Source of the DNA: Chryseobacterium candidae
GTDB taxonomy: Bacteria > Bacteroidota > Bacteroidia > Flavobacteriales > Weeksellaceae
Reading direction: 5' to 3'
Assembly (NCBI RefSeq): GCF_004916905.1
Contig: NZ_SDLV01000003.1
Location: 310,001-374,000, forward strand
Length of the DNA: 64,000 nt
Position numbers and translations under genes: made by a program. Shown here one piece after another: positions 14,961-24,201 of the stretch. Numbering within the stretch: position 1 is the stretch's first letter; the number at the start of each line of letters is the position of its first letter. The notes below the pieces were generated by a model. That model was given only the letters and a program-made list of their open reading frames with translations. It did not search any database and was not told where the DNA came from.

Positions 14961-17666
14961 ATGAAATTATCTATTTCCAGGTTAATACTTGGTGCATTAT
15001 TCCTGTTTACCCAATTGATATCTGCTCAGACCCTTTCAAAAAATCAGTTCAAGGTAAAAGGGAACTGCGAAATGTGCAAAACCCGAATTGAAAGTGCGGC
15101 CAAAAAAGCAGGTGCTAAAACGGCAGTTTACTCTATCGATCTTCAAACCTTAACCTTTGAAACAGACAAAATATCTGCCGATGATATCTTAAAAAAGGTA
15201 GCTGATGCAGGGCATGATAATGAGAAATTCAAAGCTTCTGATACAATCTATGAAAGCCTTCCGGGATGTTGTCATTACGACCGGGACTTACAGCCTTCAC
15301 AGGCTGAAACACATCATGAGAACCATGCAGAAACTAATATTTTCACTAAAAAAGAAAATGAATTCTACGTAAGAGGAAACTGCGCTTCTTGTAAAGCAAG
15401 AATTGAAAAGGCAGCAAAAGATGCGGGTGCGAATACTGCGGAATGGAATGCAGAGAAACAAACGGTTGCTTTACATTTTGATCCTTCAACAACCTCATCA
15501 GATAAGATTTTAAAAGCAATTGCTGATGCAGGTCATGATAATGAAAAATATAAAGCATCAGATGACGTATACAACGGACTTCCGGGATGCTGCCTGTATG
15601 ACAGGGATTTTACTTTTGGTGAACCCAATCCAAAAGTACACTACGAAGAAGAAACAAAGCATGAGAATCATAAAAGCAATGATACCTCGAATGCCCAGGA
15701 GGATCATTCTCAGCACGAAAGGAGTATTGATGGTGTTGTTTTAACAGGCTCTAAGGCGGCAACAGCTTTAAGCAAGAAAGAGGCCGGACTTGTCTTTACT
15801 ATTGATAAAAAAGAGCTGTTAAAGGCAGCTTGCTGTAATCTTTCCGAAAGTTTCGAAACCAATGCAACGGTAGATGTATCTTTCAGCAATGCGGTTACCG
15901 GGACAAAACAGCTGAAAATGCTTGGTCTGGATCAGAAATATACCAGCTTAACGAAGGAACAACTCCCTGAAATCAGAGGATTGGCTTCTGCTTACGGATT
16001 AAACTTTATCCCGGGAAGATGGATTGAGAGTATTCAGCTGACAAAAGGTGGAAGTACCGTAACGAACGGTTATGAAAGTATCACGGGGCAAATCAATACT
16101 GAGCTTTTAAAGAATGCAAAGACTCCTGAAACATCGCTAAACCTTTTTTCTGACTTCAATGCAAGAGCAGAGATCAATATTACCAATGTTTCTCCTATCA
16201 ACGATAAATGGTCACAGACTTTCCTTCTCCATGGAAACGGAACGTTTGGAAATACAGATATGAATGATGACGGTTTTCTGGACAGACCGAAAGGAATACA
16301 GATCAATGCAGCCTATTTATTGAATTATAATGACCTTGAAAAGTCAGGATTCGGGTCTCATTTCGGGATTAATTTTATCAGAGATGAAAGAACTGCAGGA
16401 CAGATTGGTTTTGATAAAAAATTGTCTCAGGATAAGCAGTCTCCATACGGTGTAGGAATCGATATTTCAAGATTCCAGGTCTGGAATAAAACAGGGTATG
16501 TTGTTAAGGGAAAACCTTACCAGAGTATCGGATGGATGAACCAGTATGTTTATCACCAACAGGACAGCTTCTTCGGATTAAGAAATTATGCAGGGCAGCA
16601 GCACACATACTATTCCAATTTAATTTTTGAAAGCATCATCGGAAATACCAACCACAAGTATAAAGCTGGTGCAAGTTTCTTATATGACGGATATAAAGAA
16701 ATGTATCTGACAGATGATATGAGAAGAAATGAAATTGTACCGGGAATTTTTGCCGAATATACTTTAACTGGTTTAAAATATACTTTAGTGGCTGGTTCAA
16801 GGGTGGATTTTCACAATCTTGCAGGCACTCAGTTTACACCGAGGCTTAATTTCAAATATGATTTCACGCCTCAGACTATTTTAAGACTTTCTGCGGGAAG
16901 AGGATTCAGAACGGCGAATGTTTTTGCGGAAAGCCAGCAGTATTTTGCATCAAACAGAGCCATTAATATTGTACCCAACGGAGGAAATATTTACGGATTA
17001 AGACCTGAAATTGCATGGAATTATGGGGCAAGCTTACAACAGGAATTTAAGCTATTCGGAAGAAAATCCAGCATTATTGCAGACTTTTTCAGAACAGATT
17101 TCCAGGATCAGGTGTTGGTAGATTTGGATAAGTCTCCTCAACAGCTGACATTCTATAATCTGGAAGGAAAATCCTTTGCTAATTCATTCCAAACGCAGTG
17201 GGATTTTACGCCTTTCAAAAATTTTGATGTAAGGCTAGCTTATAAGTATTATGATGTACAGGCTGATTATATCGGAGGAAGAAGAGAAGTTCCTTTTATG
17301 GCAAAACACAGGGGTTTTGTGAACCTGGCCTATTCAAGCAATAAAAATGATAATGGTGGATTCTGGAGCTTTGATACGACTTTAAACTGGGTTGGAAAGC
17401 AAAGACTTCCTGATACATCAACTAATCCGGCAGAGTTTCAGCTACCAGCTTATTCGGAATCTTATGCAGTTCTGAATGCTCAGATCTCAAGAAATTTCAA
17501 TAAAAAGATCAGAGCTTATGTTGGAGGAGAAAACCTGACTTCTTATTATCAGAAAAATGCGATTGTAGATTTTAAAAATCCTTTCGGAAATTATTTTGAT
17601 GGCGGAATGGTGTACGCTCCAATTATGAAGGCGAACTTCTATGTGGGACTGGATGTGACGTTTTAA
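14961..17666 (+). CDS. TonB-dependent receptor with two N-terminal heavy-metal-associated domains
   Basis: An outer-membrane active transporter of 901 residues with a signal peptide. The mature N-terminus has two tandem modules. Each is an HMA-like metal domain with GNCxxC (Cys36/39 and Cys141/144), followed by a conserved tail HDNEK.KASD..Y..LPGCC.YDRD (Cys pairs at about 103-104 and 210-211). A His-rich linker, a TonB plug and a 22-strand-type barrel to the C-terminal aromatic residue complete it. HMA domains bind Cu(I) or similar ions, so copper or zinc import or sensing is likely. It forms a cassette with the two upstream Cys/His proteins. Confidence 0.92.
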   Translation: MKLSISRLILGALFLFTQLISAQTLSKNQFKVKGNCEMCKTRIESAAKKAGAKTAVYSIDLQTLTFETDKISADDILKKVADAGHDNEKFKASDTIYESLPGCCHYDRDLQPSQAETHHENHAETNIFTKKENEFYVRGNCASCKARIEKAAKDAGANTAEWNAEKQTVALHFDPSTTSSDKILKAIADAGHDNEKYKASDDVYNGLPGCCLYDRDFTFGEPNPKVHYEEETKHENHKSNDTSNAQEDHSQHERSIDGVVLTGSKAATALSKKEAGLVFTIDKKELLKAACCNLSESFETNATVDVSFSNAVTGTKQLKMLGLDQKYTSLTKEQLPEIRGLASAYGLNFIPGRWIESIQLTKGGSTVTNGYESITGQINTELLKNAKTPETSLNLFSDFNARAEINITNVSPINDKWSQTFLLHGNGTFGNTDMNDDGFLDRPKGIQINAAYLLNYNDLEKSGFGSHFGINFIRDERTAGQIGFDKKLSQDKQSPYGVGIDISRFQVWNKTGYVVKGKPYQSIGWMNQYVYHQQDSFFGLRNYAGQQHTYYSNLIFESIIGNTNHKYKAGASFLYDGYKEMYLTDDMRRNEIVPGIFAEYTLTGLKYTLVAGSRVDFHNLAGTQFTPRLNFKYDFTPQTILRLSAGRGFRTANVFAESQQYFASNRAINIVPNGGNIYGLRPEIAWNYGASLQQEFKLFGRKSSIIADFFRTDFQDQVLVDLDKSPQQLTFYNLEGKSFANSFQTQWDFTPFKNFDVRLAYKYYDVQADYIGGRREVPFMAKHRGFVNLAYSSNKNDNGGFWSFDTTLNWVGKQRLPDTSTNPAEFQLPAYSESYAVLNAQISRNFNKKIRAYVGGENLTSYYQKNAIVDFKNPFGNYFDGGMVYAPIMKANFYVGLDVTF

Positions 17667-17672
17667 AAGCGG

Positions 17673-17698
17673 GAAGCTGGAAGAATGAAGCAGGAAGT
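17673..17698 (+). repeat. Short dispersed repeat, copy B
   Basis: A 26-base sequence beginning GAAGCTGGAAGA, differing at two positions from copy A at 10596-10621. It also begins 6 bases after a stop codon. Confidence 0.6.
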
Positions 17699-17756
17699 GC
17701 TATTAGCCGATAGAATTCTTATTTGGGATAAATTACAGATGTTCTCTGAATAAACA

Positions 17757-17796
17757 AAACCTAATAGGTCTTTGAGACCTATTAGGTTTATTTTTT
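17757..17796. repeat. Palindromic repeat acting as terminator after the TonB receptor (copy 1)
   Basis: A perfect 15-bp stem with arms AAACCTAATAGGTCT and complement, 3-base loop, then ATTTTTTT. The same core (AAACCTAAnAGGT...ACCTnTTAGGTTT) recurs at 51488-51520, so this is a dispersed palindrome as well as a likely terminator. Confidence 0.75.
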
Positions 17797-17882
17797 TGCT
17801 GTCAGCTAATAAATTCAGCATTTGTAACGAAAAATAATAAAAAGTTTTGAAAACCCGCAGCAACTCCCATCTTCCTGACTCA

Positions 17883-17917
17883 ATACAAAATCCGCTTCAA
17901 TGAAGCGGATTTTGTAT
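17883..17917 (-). terminator. Terminator after the cupin gene
   Basis: 17-base arms (ATACAAAATCCGCTTCA and complement) separated by one base. It abuts the stop codon of the minus-strand cupin gene, and the T-rich side lies on that strand. It ends the long minus-strand glycan locus. Confidence 0.8.
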
Positions 17918-18415
17918 TTATCTCCCAAAGTCATCCTGTACTCTTACGATATCGTCTTCGTCTGAAGGATTGGAGGCATCTGTATGCTGCCAGATTTCAG
18001 CTACAATTCCCCAGTCTGACAAACCTATCAATCTGTGTCTTTCGCCCTGCTGAAGTTTCACCTGATCTTTCGGCCCGTATTCTTTCAATTCTCCTTCTTC
18101 ATCAGTATTGCTTCTTTTAATTCCTACCGTTCCTTCCACTACCTGCCAGATTTCGGCTCTTCTGTGGTGATACTGCCAGCTTAATCTTGCTTCCGGAGCA
18201 ACGATAAGAATTTTTGGGCTTAGTTTTCCTCCTATTCTCAGGTTATCTACATCAATTCCATCGAAATATTGGTTGGCAAAATCCTGTGCCTGTGTTTCAT
18301 CAATTACAAAAAAACCACCCCATGGTCTTGTATCATCTTTTGCTGCGATGTTAAAACCTTGTGTCTGCAGCATGCTTCCTACTCTATCGAATATTTCTTT
18401 TTTTCCTGTACTCAT
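17918..18415 (-). CDS. Cupin protein, likely type II mannose-6-phosphate isomerase
   Basis: A 165-residue single-cupin protein. It carries the RPWG motif (30-33), metal-ligand pattern QYHHRRAEIW (81-90; His83/84, Glu88) and a second His in GERHRL (His127). These are hallmarks of the isomerase domain found at the C-terminus of bifunctional ManC proteins. Stand-alone versions are often annotated phosphoheptose isomerase. It begins 25 bases after a GH92 alpha-mannosidase stops and is the last gene of the N-glycan locus. Converting mannose-6-phosphate to fructose-6-phosphate is therefore the best inference. Cytoplasmic, no signal peptide. Confidence 0.72.
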   Translation of the reverse strand: MSTGKKEIFDRVGSMLQTQGFNIAAKDDTRPWGGFFVIDETQAQDFANQYFDGIDVDNLRIGGKLSPKILIVAPEARLSWQYHHRRAEIWQVVEGTVGIKRSNTDEEGELKEYGPKDQVKLQQGERHRLIGLSDWGIVAEIWQHTDASNPSDEDDIVRVQDDFGR

Positions 18416-18440
18416 ACAGCTTGTATTTCTAAATTAACAA

Positions 18441-20723
18441 TTATTTATTTGATTCTTCTTTTGACATTGAATAGGGAAAATCTTTTTCCTGTGAACCTCT
18501 TTCTTTATTGGGCTTGTTATCCATCTTAAAGTCTAAAATGGCTCCTTTCATCAATTCTTTATGGCTCAGCCAGTTTTTGGAGTAAGGCTGTTGGTTTACG
18601 TTCAAAGATTTTACATATAAATTATCTGCGTTGTTTTCCGGAGCTTTTATTTCAATTTTCTTACCATTTTCCAAATGAATGGTAGCTTCTTTAAATAATG
18701 GTGCTCCCAACACATACTGATCCGTTGCTGGTGTTACCGGATAAAACCCAAGGGCTGAGAAAATATACCATGCGGAAGTCTGTCCATTATCTTCGTCTCC
18801 GCAATATCCGTCAGGGGCAGCGTGATACAGTTTGTTCATCACCTGTCTTGCCCAATATTGAGTTTTGTAAGGAGCTCCTGCATAATTGTACAGATAAATC
18901 ATATGCTGGATAGGCTGATTTCCGTGGGCATACTGTCCCATATTCATGATCTGCATTTCTCTGATCTCATGGATCACGCCTCCATAATAGCTGTCATCAA
19001 AAACCGGAGGCAATGAAAATACCTCATCTAATTTGGCTTCAAATTTCTTTTTCCCACCCATCAGTTCTGCCAAACCGTCGATATCCTGGAAAACAGACCA
19101 TGTGTAATGCCAGCTGTTTCCTTCTGTGAAAGCATCTCCCCATTTGAAAGGATTGAATGGTTTCTGGAAATTACCGTCTTTATTTTTACCACGCATCAGA
19201 CCTGTTTCTTTATCAAACAGATTTTTGTAATTATACGCTCTTTTTTTGTAAATATCAATTTCTGAAGCTGGTTTTCCCAATGTTTTCCCCAGTTGATAAA
19301 TGGAAAAGTCATCATAGGCATATTCTAACGTTCTTGCCGCATTTTCATTGATTTTCACATCGTAAGGAACATAACCCAATTCATTATAATATTTTACTCC
19401 TGCACGGCCTACCGCTTCAATAGGGCCTTCGTTATTGGCTCCATGTTTTACGGCCTGCCAAAGGGTTTCCACATCGTATCCACGAAGTCCCTTGATATAG
19501 GCATCTGCTACTACTGACGCGGAATTGTTTCCGATCATAATATCAGAATATCCGGGGCTGCTCCATTCCGGTAAGAAACCTCCTTCTTTGTAAGCGTTCA
19601 CCAATCCTTCCTGCATTTCAACATTGATCGAAGGATACACAAGATTCAGGAACGGGTACAAAGCACGGAAAGTATCCCAGAAACCTGTCCCGGCAAACAT
19701 TCTTCCATCTACAATTTTCCCGTTGTAAGGACTCCAGTGTTTTATTTTGTTCTGCGCATCCACTTCATATAATTTTTGCGGGAAGAATAACGTTCTGTAT
19801 AAAGAAGAATAAAATGTTCTCATCTGCTGATCTGTTCCTCCTTTTACGTCTATTTTTCCAAGTGTTTTATTCCAGATATTTTTAGCATCGTTTTTTACCT
19901 GTTCAAAGTTTTTATTTCCGATTTCTCTTTTAAGATTCAGTTCGGCCTGTTCAAAGCTGATGAATGAAGAGGCTACTTTTGCATAAACCGTTTCTTTGTT
20001 TTTAAGTTTAAAACCTACTACAGCTCCGGTATGATCACTGGTAATTTCCAATTGATCATTCACCAGTTTATCGTCTTTCCAGGTTTTTGTCAGTTCAAAA
20101 TCTTTATCAAACTGAATGACAAAATAGTTTTTAAAGTTTTCATATTTCCCGGTAGAATATCTTGTCGTATAGCCCAGAATTTTTCTTTCCTTCGGTAAAA
20201 TCTTGATGTAAGATCCTTTGTTTAACGCATCAACCACTACATAAGCGCTGTCTGTCTTTGGAAAATCAAATTTAAAATAAGAGGTTCTTTCCGTAGGGGT
20301 AAATTCTGTGGTAACATTGATGTCCGCAAGATAAACGCTATAGAAATAAGGTGTGGTAACCTCAGCTTTATGGCTGAACCAGCTTGCTCTTTCGTCTTCT
20401 TTAAATTTCACTTTTCCTACTCCAGGCATGATGGCAAATGCGCCATAATCGTTCATCCATGGAGAGGGCTGGTGAGTTTGTTTAAACCCTTTTATTTTAT
20501 CTGCATCGTAGGTATATGCCCATCCGTCACCCATTTTACCGGTCTGCGGTGTCCAGATATTCATTCCCCATGGAAGTCCGACGGCCGGATAGGTATTTCC
20601 ATTGGATAATGAAGGTTTGGATTGTGTTCCCATCAAAGGATTCACATAATCTACGGGAGATACATTCTGACCTAAAGCCCAGGCCTGTAATAACAGTAAG
20701 CAAGTAGAAAATATAAACTTCAT
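18441..20723 (-). CDS. GH92 exo-alpha-mannosidase
   Basis: A calcium-dependent inverting alpha-mannosidase of 760 residues with a signal peptide (MKFIFSTCLLLLQAWALGQ). GH92 hallmarks are the N-terminal DYVNPLMGTQ, the HEIREM segment with His585-Glu586, and GDEDNGQTSAW, whose acidic residues Asp643 and Asp645 correspond to the catalytic base region of the family. The His-Glu pair is, as I recall, associated with alpha-1,2 activity. It probably trims mannose from high-mannose glycans in the periplasm. It lies after the ROK kinase gene (21-base gap), is followed by the cupin, and is one of two divergent GH92 paralogues in this locus. Confidence 0.93.
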   Translation of the reverse strand: MKFIFSTCLLLLQAWALGQNVSPVDYVNPLMGTQSKPSLSNGNTYPAVGLPWGMNIWTPQTGKMGDGWAYTYDADKIKGFKQTHQPSPWMNDYGAFAIMPGVGKVKFKEDERASWFSHKAEVTTPYFYSVYLADINVTTEFTPTERTSYFKFDFPKTDSAYVVVDALNKGSYIKILPKERKILGYTTRYSTGKYENFKNYFVIQFDKDFELTKTWKDDKLVNDQLEITSDHTGAVVGFKLKNKETVYAKVASSFISFEQAELNLKREIGNKNFEQVKNDAKNIWNKTLGKIDVKGGTDQQMRTFYSSLYRTLFFPQKLYEVDAQNKIKHWSPYNGKIVDGRMFAGTGFWDTFRALYPFLNLVYPSINVEMQEGLVNAYKEGGFLPEWSSPGYSDIMIGNNSASVVADAYIKGLRGYDVETLWQAVKHGANNEGPIEAVGRAGVKYYNELGYVPYDVKINENAARTLEYAYDDFSIYQLGKTLGKPASEIDIYKKRAYNYKNLFDKETGLMRGKNKDGNFQKPFNPFKWGDAFTEGNSWHYTWSVFQDIDGLAELMGGKKKFEAKLDEVFSLPPVFDDSYYGGVIHEIREMQIMNMGQYAHGNQPIQHMIYLYNYAGAPYKTQYWARQVMNKLYHAAPDGYCGDEDNGQTSAWYIFSALGFYPVTPATDQYVLGAPLFKEATIHLENGKKIEIKAPENNADNLYVKSLNVNQQPYSKNWLSHKELMKGAILDFKMDNKPNKERGSQEKDFPYSMSKEESNK

Positions 20724-20744
20724 TGTATCTTTTCGTTTTTTAAT

Positions 20745-21605
20745 TTATATACGCTTTTTTAATGCATAGCTGGCAGCTCCAAGAATGGCCGCATCTTCAA
20801 ATATCGCAGAAATTTTAACCTGCAAGTTAATATTATTCTTTGTTAAATTCTGGATAAATCTTGGCTCAAAATAAGGATATGCTTTTGCTATATTTCCTCC
20901 TATAACTAAAACTTTCGGTTTGTAGTGGTCTACATATTTAACGATAAATTCTGAGAAAGAGTCTGCATATTCATCAAATATTCTGGTCTGTATTGCTTTG
21001 GGTTTATCCAACAAATCTTTAGTCCCTGAGATTTCTTCTCCGGTTATTTCTTTATAACGATTCACAAACCAGCGTGTTGCCAGATAGTCTTCACTGATGG
21101 AACCTCTGAATGGAGAATCCCATAAGTCTTCATCAGTAGCCAATTCTCCATTGAAGAAGGTAGTTCCCAACCCTGTACCGAGCGTCAATCCAAAAATTCT
21201 GTTGAAACCCTGGGCACAACCTCCGTATACTTCTCCTTCCATAAATGCTGCAGCATCATTTACAAAATGAATCTGCTCCTGAGAAATACCGAGTCTTTTT
21301 GCCAGCTCTTCTTTAATATTCACCTGATAGATATCAATAAATTTTCCCTGCTGCATCAGCGATATCCCATTTTCATAATCGAAAGGTCCGGGCATTGCGA
21401 TACCGATCAGAAGATCTTCTTTTACCAGATTATGAGCTACTTTATGGATAGCTGAAACCCATGCAGAGAAAATAATCTCTTTTTTATCAAAAGCATCTAC
21501 ATGTTCTCTCACATAGGTGGATGAAATGATTTCACGCTTTTCCGGATCCACCTGAGCCAGCGTGATATGTGACCCTCCGATATCAATTCCTACTATATTC
21601 TGCAT
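20745..21605 (-). CDS. ROK family sugar kinase
   Basis: A cytoplasmic ATP-dependent sugar kinase of 286 residues. It has phosphate-1 motif VGIDIGGSH, catalytic Asp in FVNDAAAF and the phosphate-2 motif GLTLGTGLGTT. The Cys-rich zinc-binding motif (CxCGxxGC) found after this in most bacterial ROK kinases is not visible. The region instead reads FRGSISEDYLATRW. In this locus the likely substrates are mannose released by GH92/GH125 or GlcNAc released by GH130. The sequence does not decide which. It follows the first GH18 gene after a strong hairpin and precedes GH92. Confidence 0.9.
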   Translation of the reverse strand: MQNIVGIDIGGSHITLAQVDPEKREIISSTYVREHVDAFDKKEIIFSAWVSAIHKVAHNLVKEDLLIGIAMPGPFDYENGISLMQQGKFIDIYQVNIKEELAKRLGISQEQIHFVNDAAAFMEGEVYGGCAQGFNRIFGLTLGTGLGTTFFNGELATDEDLWDSPFRGSISEDYLATRWFVNRYKEITGEEISGTKDLLDKPKAIQTRIFDEYADSFSEFIVKYVDHYKPKVLVIGGNIAKAYPYFEPRFIQNLTKNNINLQVKISAIFEDAAILGAASYALKKRI

Positions 21606-21640
21606 TATTTTTTATTTTAAATTCAAACATCCTTTGACTG

Positions 21641-21685
21641 AAAAAACAGACAAACAGGAAAACACCTCCTGTCTGTCTGCTTTGT
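21641..21685 (-). terminator. Hairpin terminator or attenuator downstream of the first GH18 gene
   Basis: On the minus strand, 13-base arms (CAGACAGACAGGA against TCCTGTTTGTCTG, one mismatch) surround a GGTGTTT loop and are followed by TTTTTTC. It lies between GH18 and ROK inside the locus, so it may reduce rather than stop transcription of the distal genes. No clear promoter box follows it. Confidence 0.7.
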
Positions 21686-21735
21686 ATTTCAGACTTTATA
21701 TTATCAATTCCGATAACTATTTCATTATCTTAAAC

Positions 21736-24144
21736 TTATTTTACGATTACTTTACCAGTCGATATCACTTTACTGTTTGCAGATGTAATCTTGTAAATAT
21801 AAGTACCACTGATTAAATCCTGTGTATTCACTGCATTATTATTTTGATTAATGTTCTGTTTTTTGAATAATTTTCCTGAAATATCATACAATGCTACTTC
21901 AGCTGCCGAATTGTCGCCAATAGCAAAGTGAATATCATTTCCTCGTTTCACAGGGTTCGGATAGACTGCGCTGTTGTCTTTCACAGATTCAACATCTTTC
22001 ACTGCAAGATTAGAAGCACAGGCAACATCTGTTCTCCAGTTGGCATCTGTCATATTGATCAGGGTTGCAAAATGAGTGTTGGCTGTAGCATCCAAAGCTC
22101 CCATTCCACTTCCTTCATCCATTTTCCAGTTGGCTTCAAGACCTGTAGAGTTGGCAGGAACATTACAGCTGTTACTCAGGATTTCCTGTGGTGTAAGTGC
22201 TTTTTTCCAAACTCTGAATTCATCCAGAAAACCGTTGATTGTACGGGAATTATCATAGTTTCGTCCCAGATAAAGGATTCCGTTTGCCGTAAAGTTACCC
22301 GTTACCGCAAAAGTGGCATCGAGGTTCCCATTCACATAAATTTTCATTGCCGCACCATCATAAGTGGCTGCTATATGATACCATGTATTAGTGTTGAATG
22401 CTGTATTCGTATTCAGTTTCACCTGTGACGAACCAAAACTCAATATAAACTGCAGCTTATTATTCGCCAGGTTTCCATCTCCGAAACGAAGCATGGCCGA
22501 GTTATTATCTCCTACTTCTATACCCATTACTGATGAAATATATGGGAAGCCTGTTTTGAAAGCATTTACTTTTACCCAGCCTTCAAATGTCACGGCATTT
22601 CCACTCAGGTTAAATTGTCCTGCATTAAGATAGTGTGTGCTTCCGTTAAAAGAAAGAGACCTTGCCCCCGGACTTGTAACCGGAGCAAAACCACTGTTGA
22701 AAGCTCCTTCCCCTGAATAGGTACTTGTAGTTCCTCCCGCACATGAAGCCTGTACTTTCCATACATAGTTTGTATTAGGTGTCAGGTTTTGTAATGAATA
22801 GGAATTAGTTGTAATATTTGGAATTTCAGACCAGGTTGTAGCAGCGGCAGTTTTATATTGCAGTGTATATGAAGTTGTGTTTCCTGCATCCCAAGACAAC
22901 TGAGCGGTATTACCAAGGAAACTTCCGGAAGTCAATCCTGATGGCGTAGTGCAGCCACTTCCGGAGTTGAACCTTGGGGCAAAAATATAAGTACTTGTTA
23001 ATGTCGGTGAGCAGTTCGACTGTATTCTCCAATCGTAATTGGTATTCAGGGTAAGATTGTTGATGACAATATTATTCCCTGAATAATTATTAGCAACGTT
23101 TGTCCATACCGTTGAATTAGCTGGTTTGTAATCAATATTGTAAGACTGGGAAGCATTGGAAGCCCAGTTCAGCTGGGCAGAAGTTCCTGTTACATTGGAA
23201 ACATCAAGTCCCAGTGGCGGATCACAGGTTTGCCCCTGAGACCATGAATATAACTGACCGCTTAAAAGAGTATTTTCATTATAAAGAATATTGGAGCCTG
23301 TACTCAGATAGCTTGCTACGTCCGTCCCTCCCAGATCATACCACATAAACACTCCGTATTGGTCATTCTTTGTACTGGTAGCTAAGCTTGCCAGTGTAGT
23401 TGCAGAAGTTGAACTTGGATTTGAGTTTTGAATCCAGGTTGCAGCAGCAGAAATTTTAGATTTATCAAGAGGTGGAACAACAGGTGCATTGTAAGTACTA
23501 TACATTGCGTTCCAGGTATAATTAATATAATTTCCTGCTAAATCTCCGTTATACGTTTGTCTTGTAGTAGCAGGTCCGTAATAATAGAATGTGATCAGTT
23601 TATCCGGCATTGCAGCTTTTAATTCCTGCAAAAGCATTACAAAAGAACTGTTATTGGGCTGTCCTGTTCCGTTATTTCCATATCCCGCGTATTCATCATC
23701 AAGGTCTACTCCATCCAAACCGTAGGTATAAACAGTATGAGCTACCTGTAAAGCGAAATCTTTAGCCGCTTCACGGTTAGGAAAATTGGAAATCCCGGCT
23801 CCCTGGTGGTTTCCCAATAGATCCAGTAATACTTTTATTCCTTTTTGCTGTAAGGGTTTTACGTAAGTATTAACATCATTCAGAACTTTAGTAACATTAT
23901 TATTGTTTGAGATATAAGCTCGGTTTTTGGAAACATCATAGTTGATATTCGCTGCAAAAATAATCGCAACATCAAAAAGCTGTCTGTTGGTATTCTGCAG
24001 AGTATATGAACCTGCATTCAGCATATTATTGTTATTCACCTCCACATAGCAGACTCCCAGAGGATTAAGCTGCTGGGCTTTGAGCAACGGCGCTGTCTGA
24101 AGCATCAGGGCCATTAGGGGAATAAAAAAGGATTTTTTTCTCAT
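21736..24144 (-). CDS. GH18 endo-beta-N-acetylglucosaminidase, T9SS-secreted (two FN3 domains)
   Basis: An EndoH/EndoF-type enzyme that cuts the GlcNAc-GlcNAc core bond of N-glycans. The 802 residues comprise a signal peptide, a GH18 domain (about 25-300) with DGVDLDDEYAGYG where Glu151 is the proton donor and Asp149 its partner, and two fibronectin type III domains (about 310-395 and 397-485). A LamG-like domain (about 495-690) and a C-terminal type IX sorting domain (VYPNPVKRG...GTYIYKI...GKVIVK) follow. It should be displayed on or released from the outer surface. It is the downstream member of a tandem pair and has one more FN3 domain than its neighbour. Confidence 0.93.
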   Translation of the reverse strand: MRKKSFFIPLMALMLQTAPLLKAQQLNPLGVCYVEVNNNNMLNAGSYTLQNTNRQLFDVAIIFAANINYDVSKNRAYISNNNNVTKVLNDVNTYVKPLQQKGIKVLLDLLGNHQGAGISNFPNREAAKDFALQVAHTVYTYGLDGVDLDDEYAGYGNNGTGQPNNSSFVMLLQELKAAMPDKLITFYYYGPATTRQTYNGDLAGNYINYTWNAMYSTYNAPVVPPLDKSKISAAATWIQNSNPSSTSATTLASLATSTKNDQYGVFMWYDLGGTDVASYLSTGSNILYNENTLLSGQLYSWSQGQTCDPPLGLDVSNVTGTSAQLNWASNASQSYNIDYKPANSTVWTNVANNYSGNNIVINNLTLNTNYDWRIQSNCSPTLTSTYIFAPRFNSGSGCTTPSGLTSGSFLGNTAQLSWDAGNTTSYTLQYKTAAATTWSEIPNITTNSYSLQNLTPNTNYVWKVQASCAGGTTSTYSGEGAFNSGFAPVTSPGARSLSFNGSTHYLNAGQFNLSGNAVTFEGWVKVNAFKTGFPYISSVMGIEVGDNNSAMLRFGDGNLANNKLQFILSFGSSQVKLNTNTAFNTNTWYHIAATYDGAAMKIYVNGNLDATFAVTGNFTANGILYLGRNYDNSRTINGFLDEFRVWKKALTPQEILSNSCNVPANSTGLEANWKMDEGSGMGALDATANTHFATLINMTDANWRTDVACASNLAVKDVESVKDNSAVYPNPVKRGNDIHFAIGDNSAAEVALYDISGKLFKKQNINQNNNAVNTQDLISGTYIYKITSANSKVISTGKVIVK

Positions 24145-24170
24145 AGTATATCAATTTTGTAGTAGAAAAA

Positions 24171-24192
24171 TCATTGGGCCGAAGCCCAATGA
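24171..24192 (-). terminator. UUCG-tetraloop hairpin between the two GH18 genes
   Basis: On the minus strand CATTGGGC, TTCG, GCCCAATG forms an 8-bp stem closed by the very stable TTCG loop, followed by ATTTTTC. It lies a few bases after the stop of the upstream GH18 gene. It may be an attenuator or a 3'-end stabiliser within the operon. Confidence 0.7.
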
Positions 24193-24201
24193 AATGGGTT
24201 A

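Noticed and set aside
21928-22428. 166-codon plus-strand ORF inside the first GH18 gene
   Set aside because: It lies antisense to the LamG and T9SS region of a clearly coding gene, with Cys/Ile/Ser-rich composition typical of reversed coding sequence.
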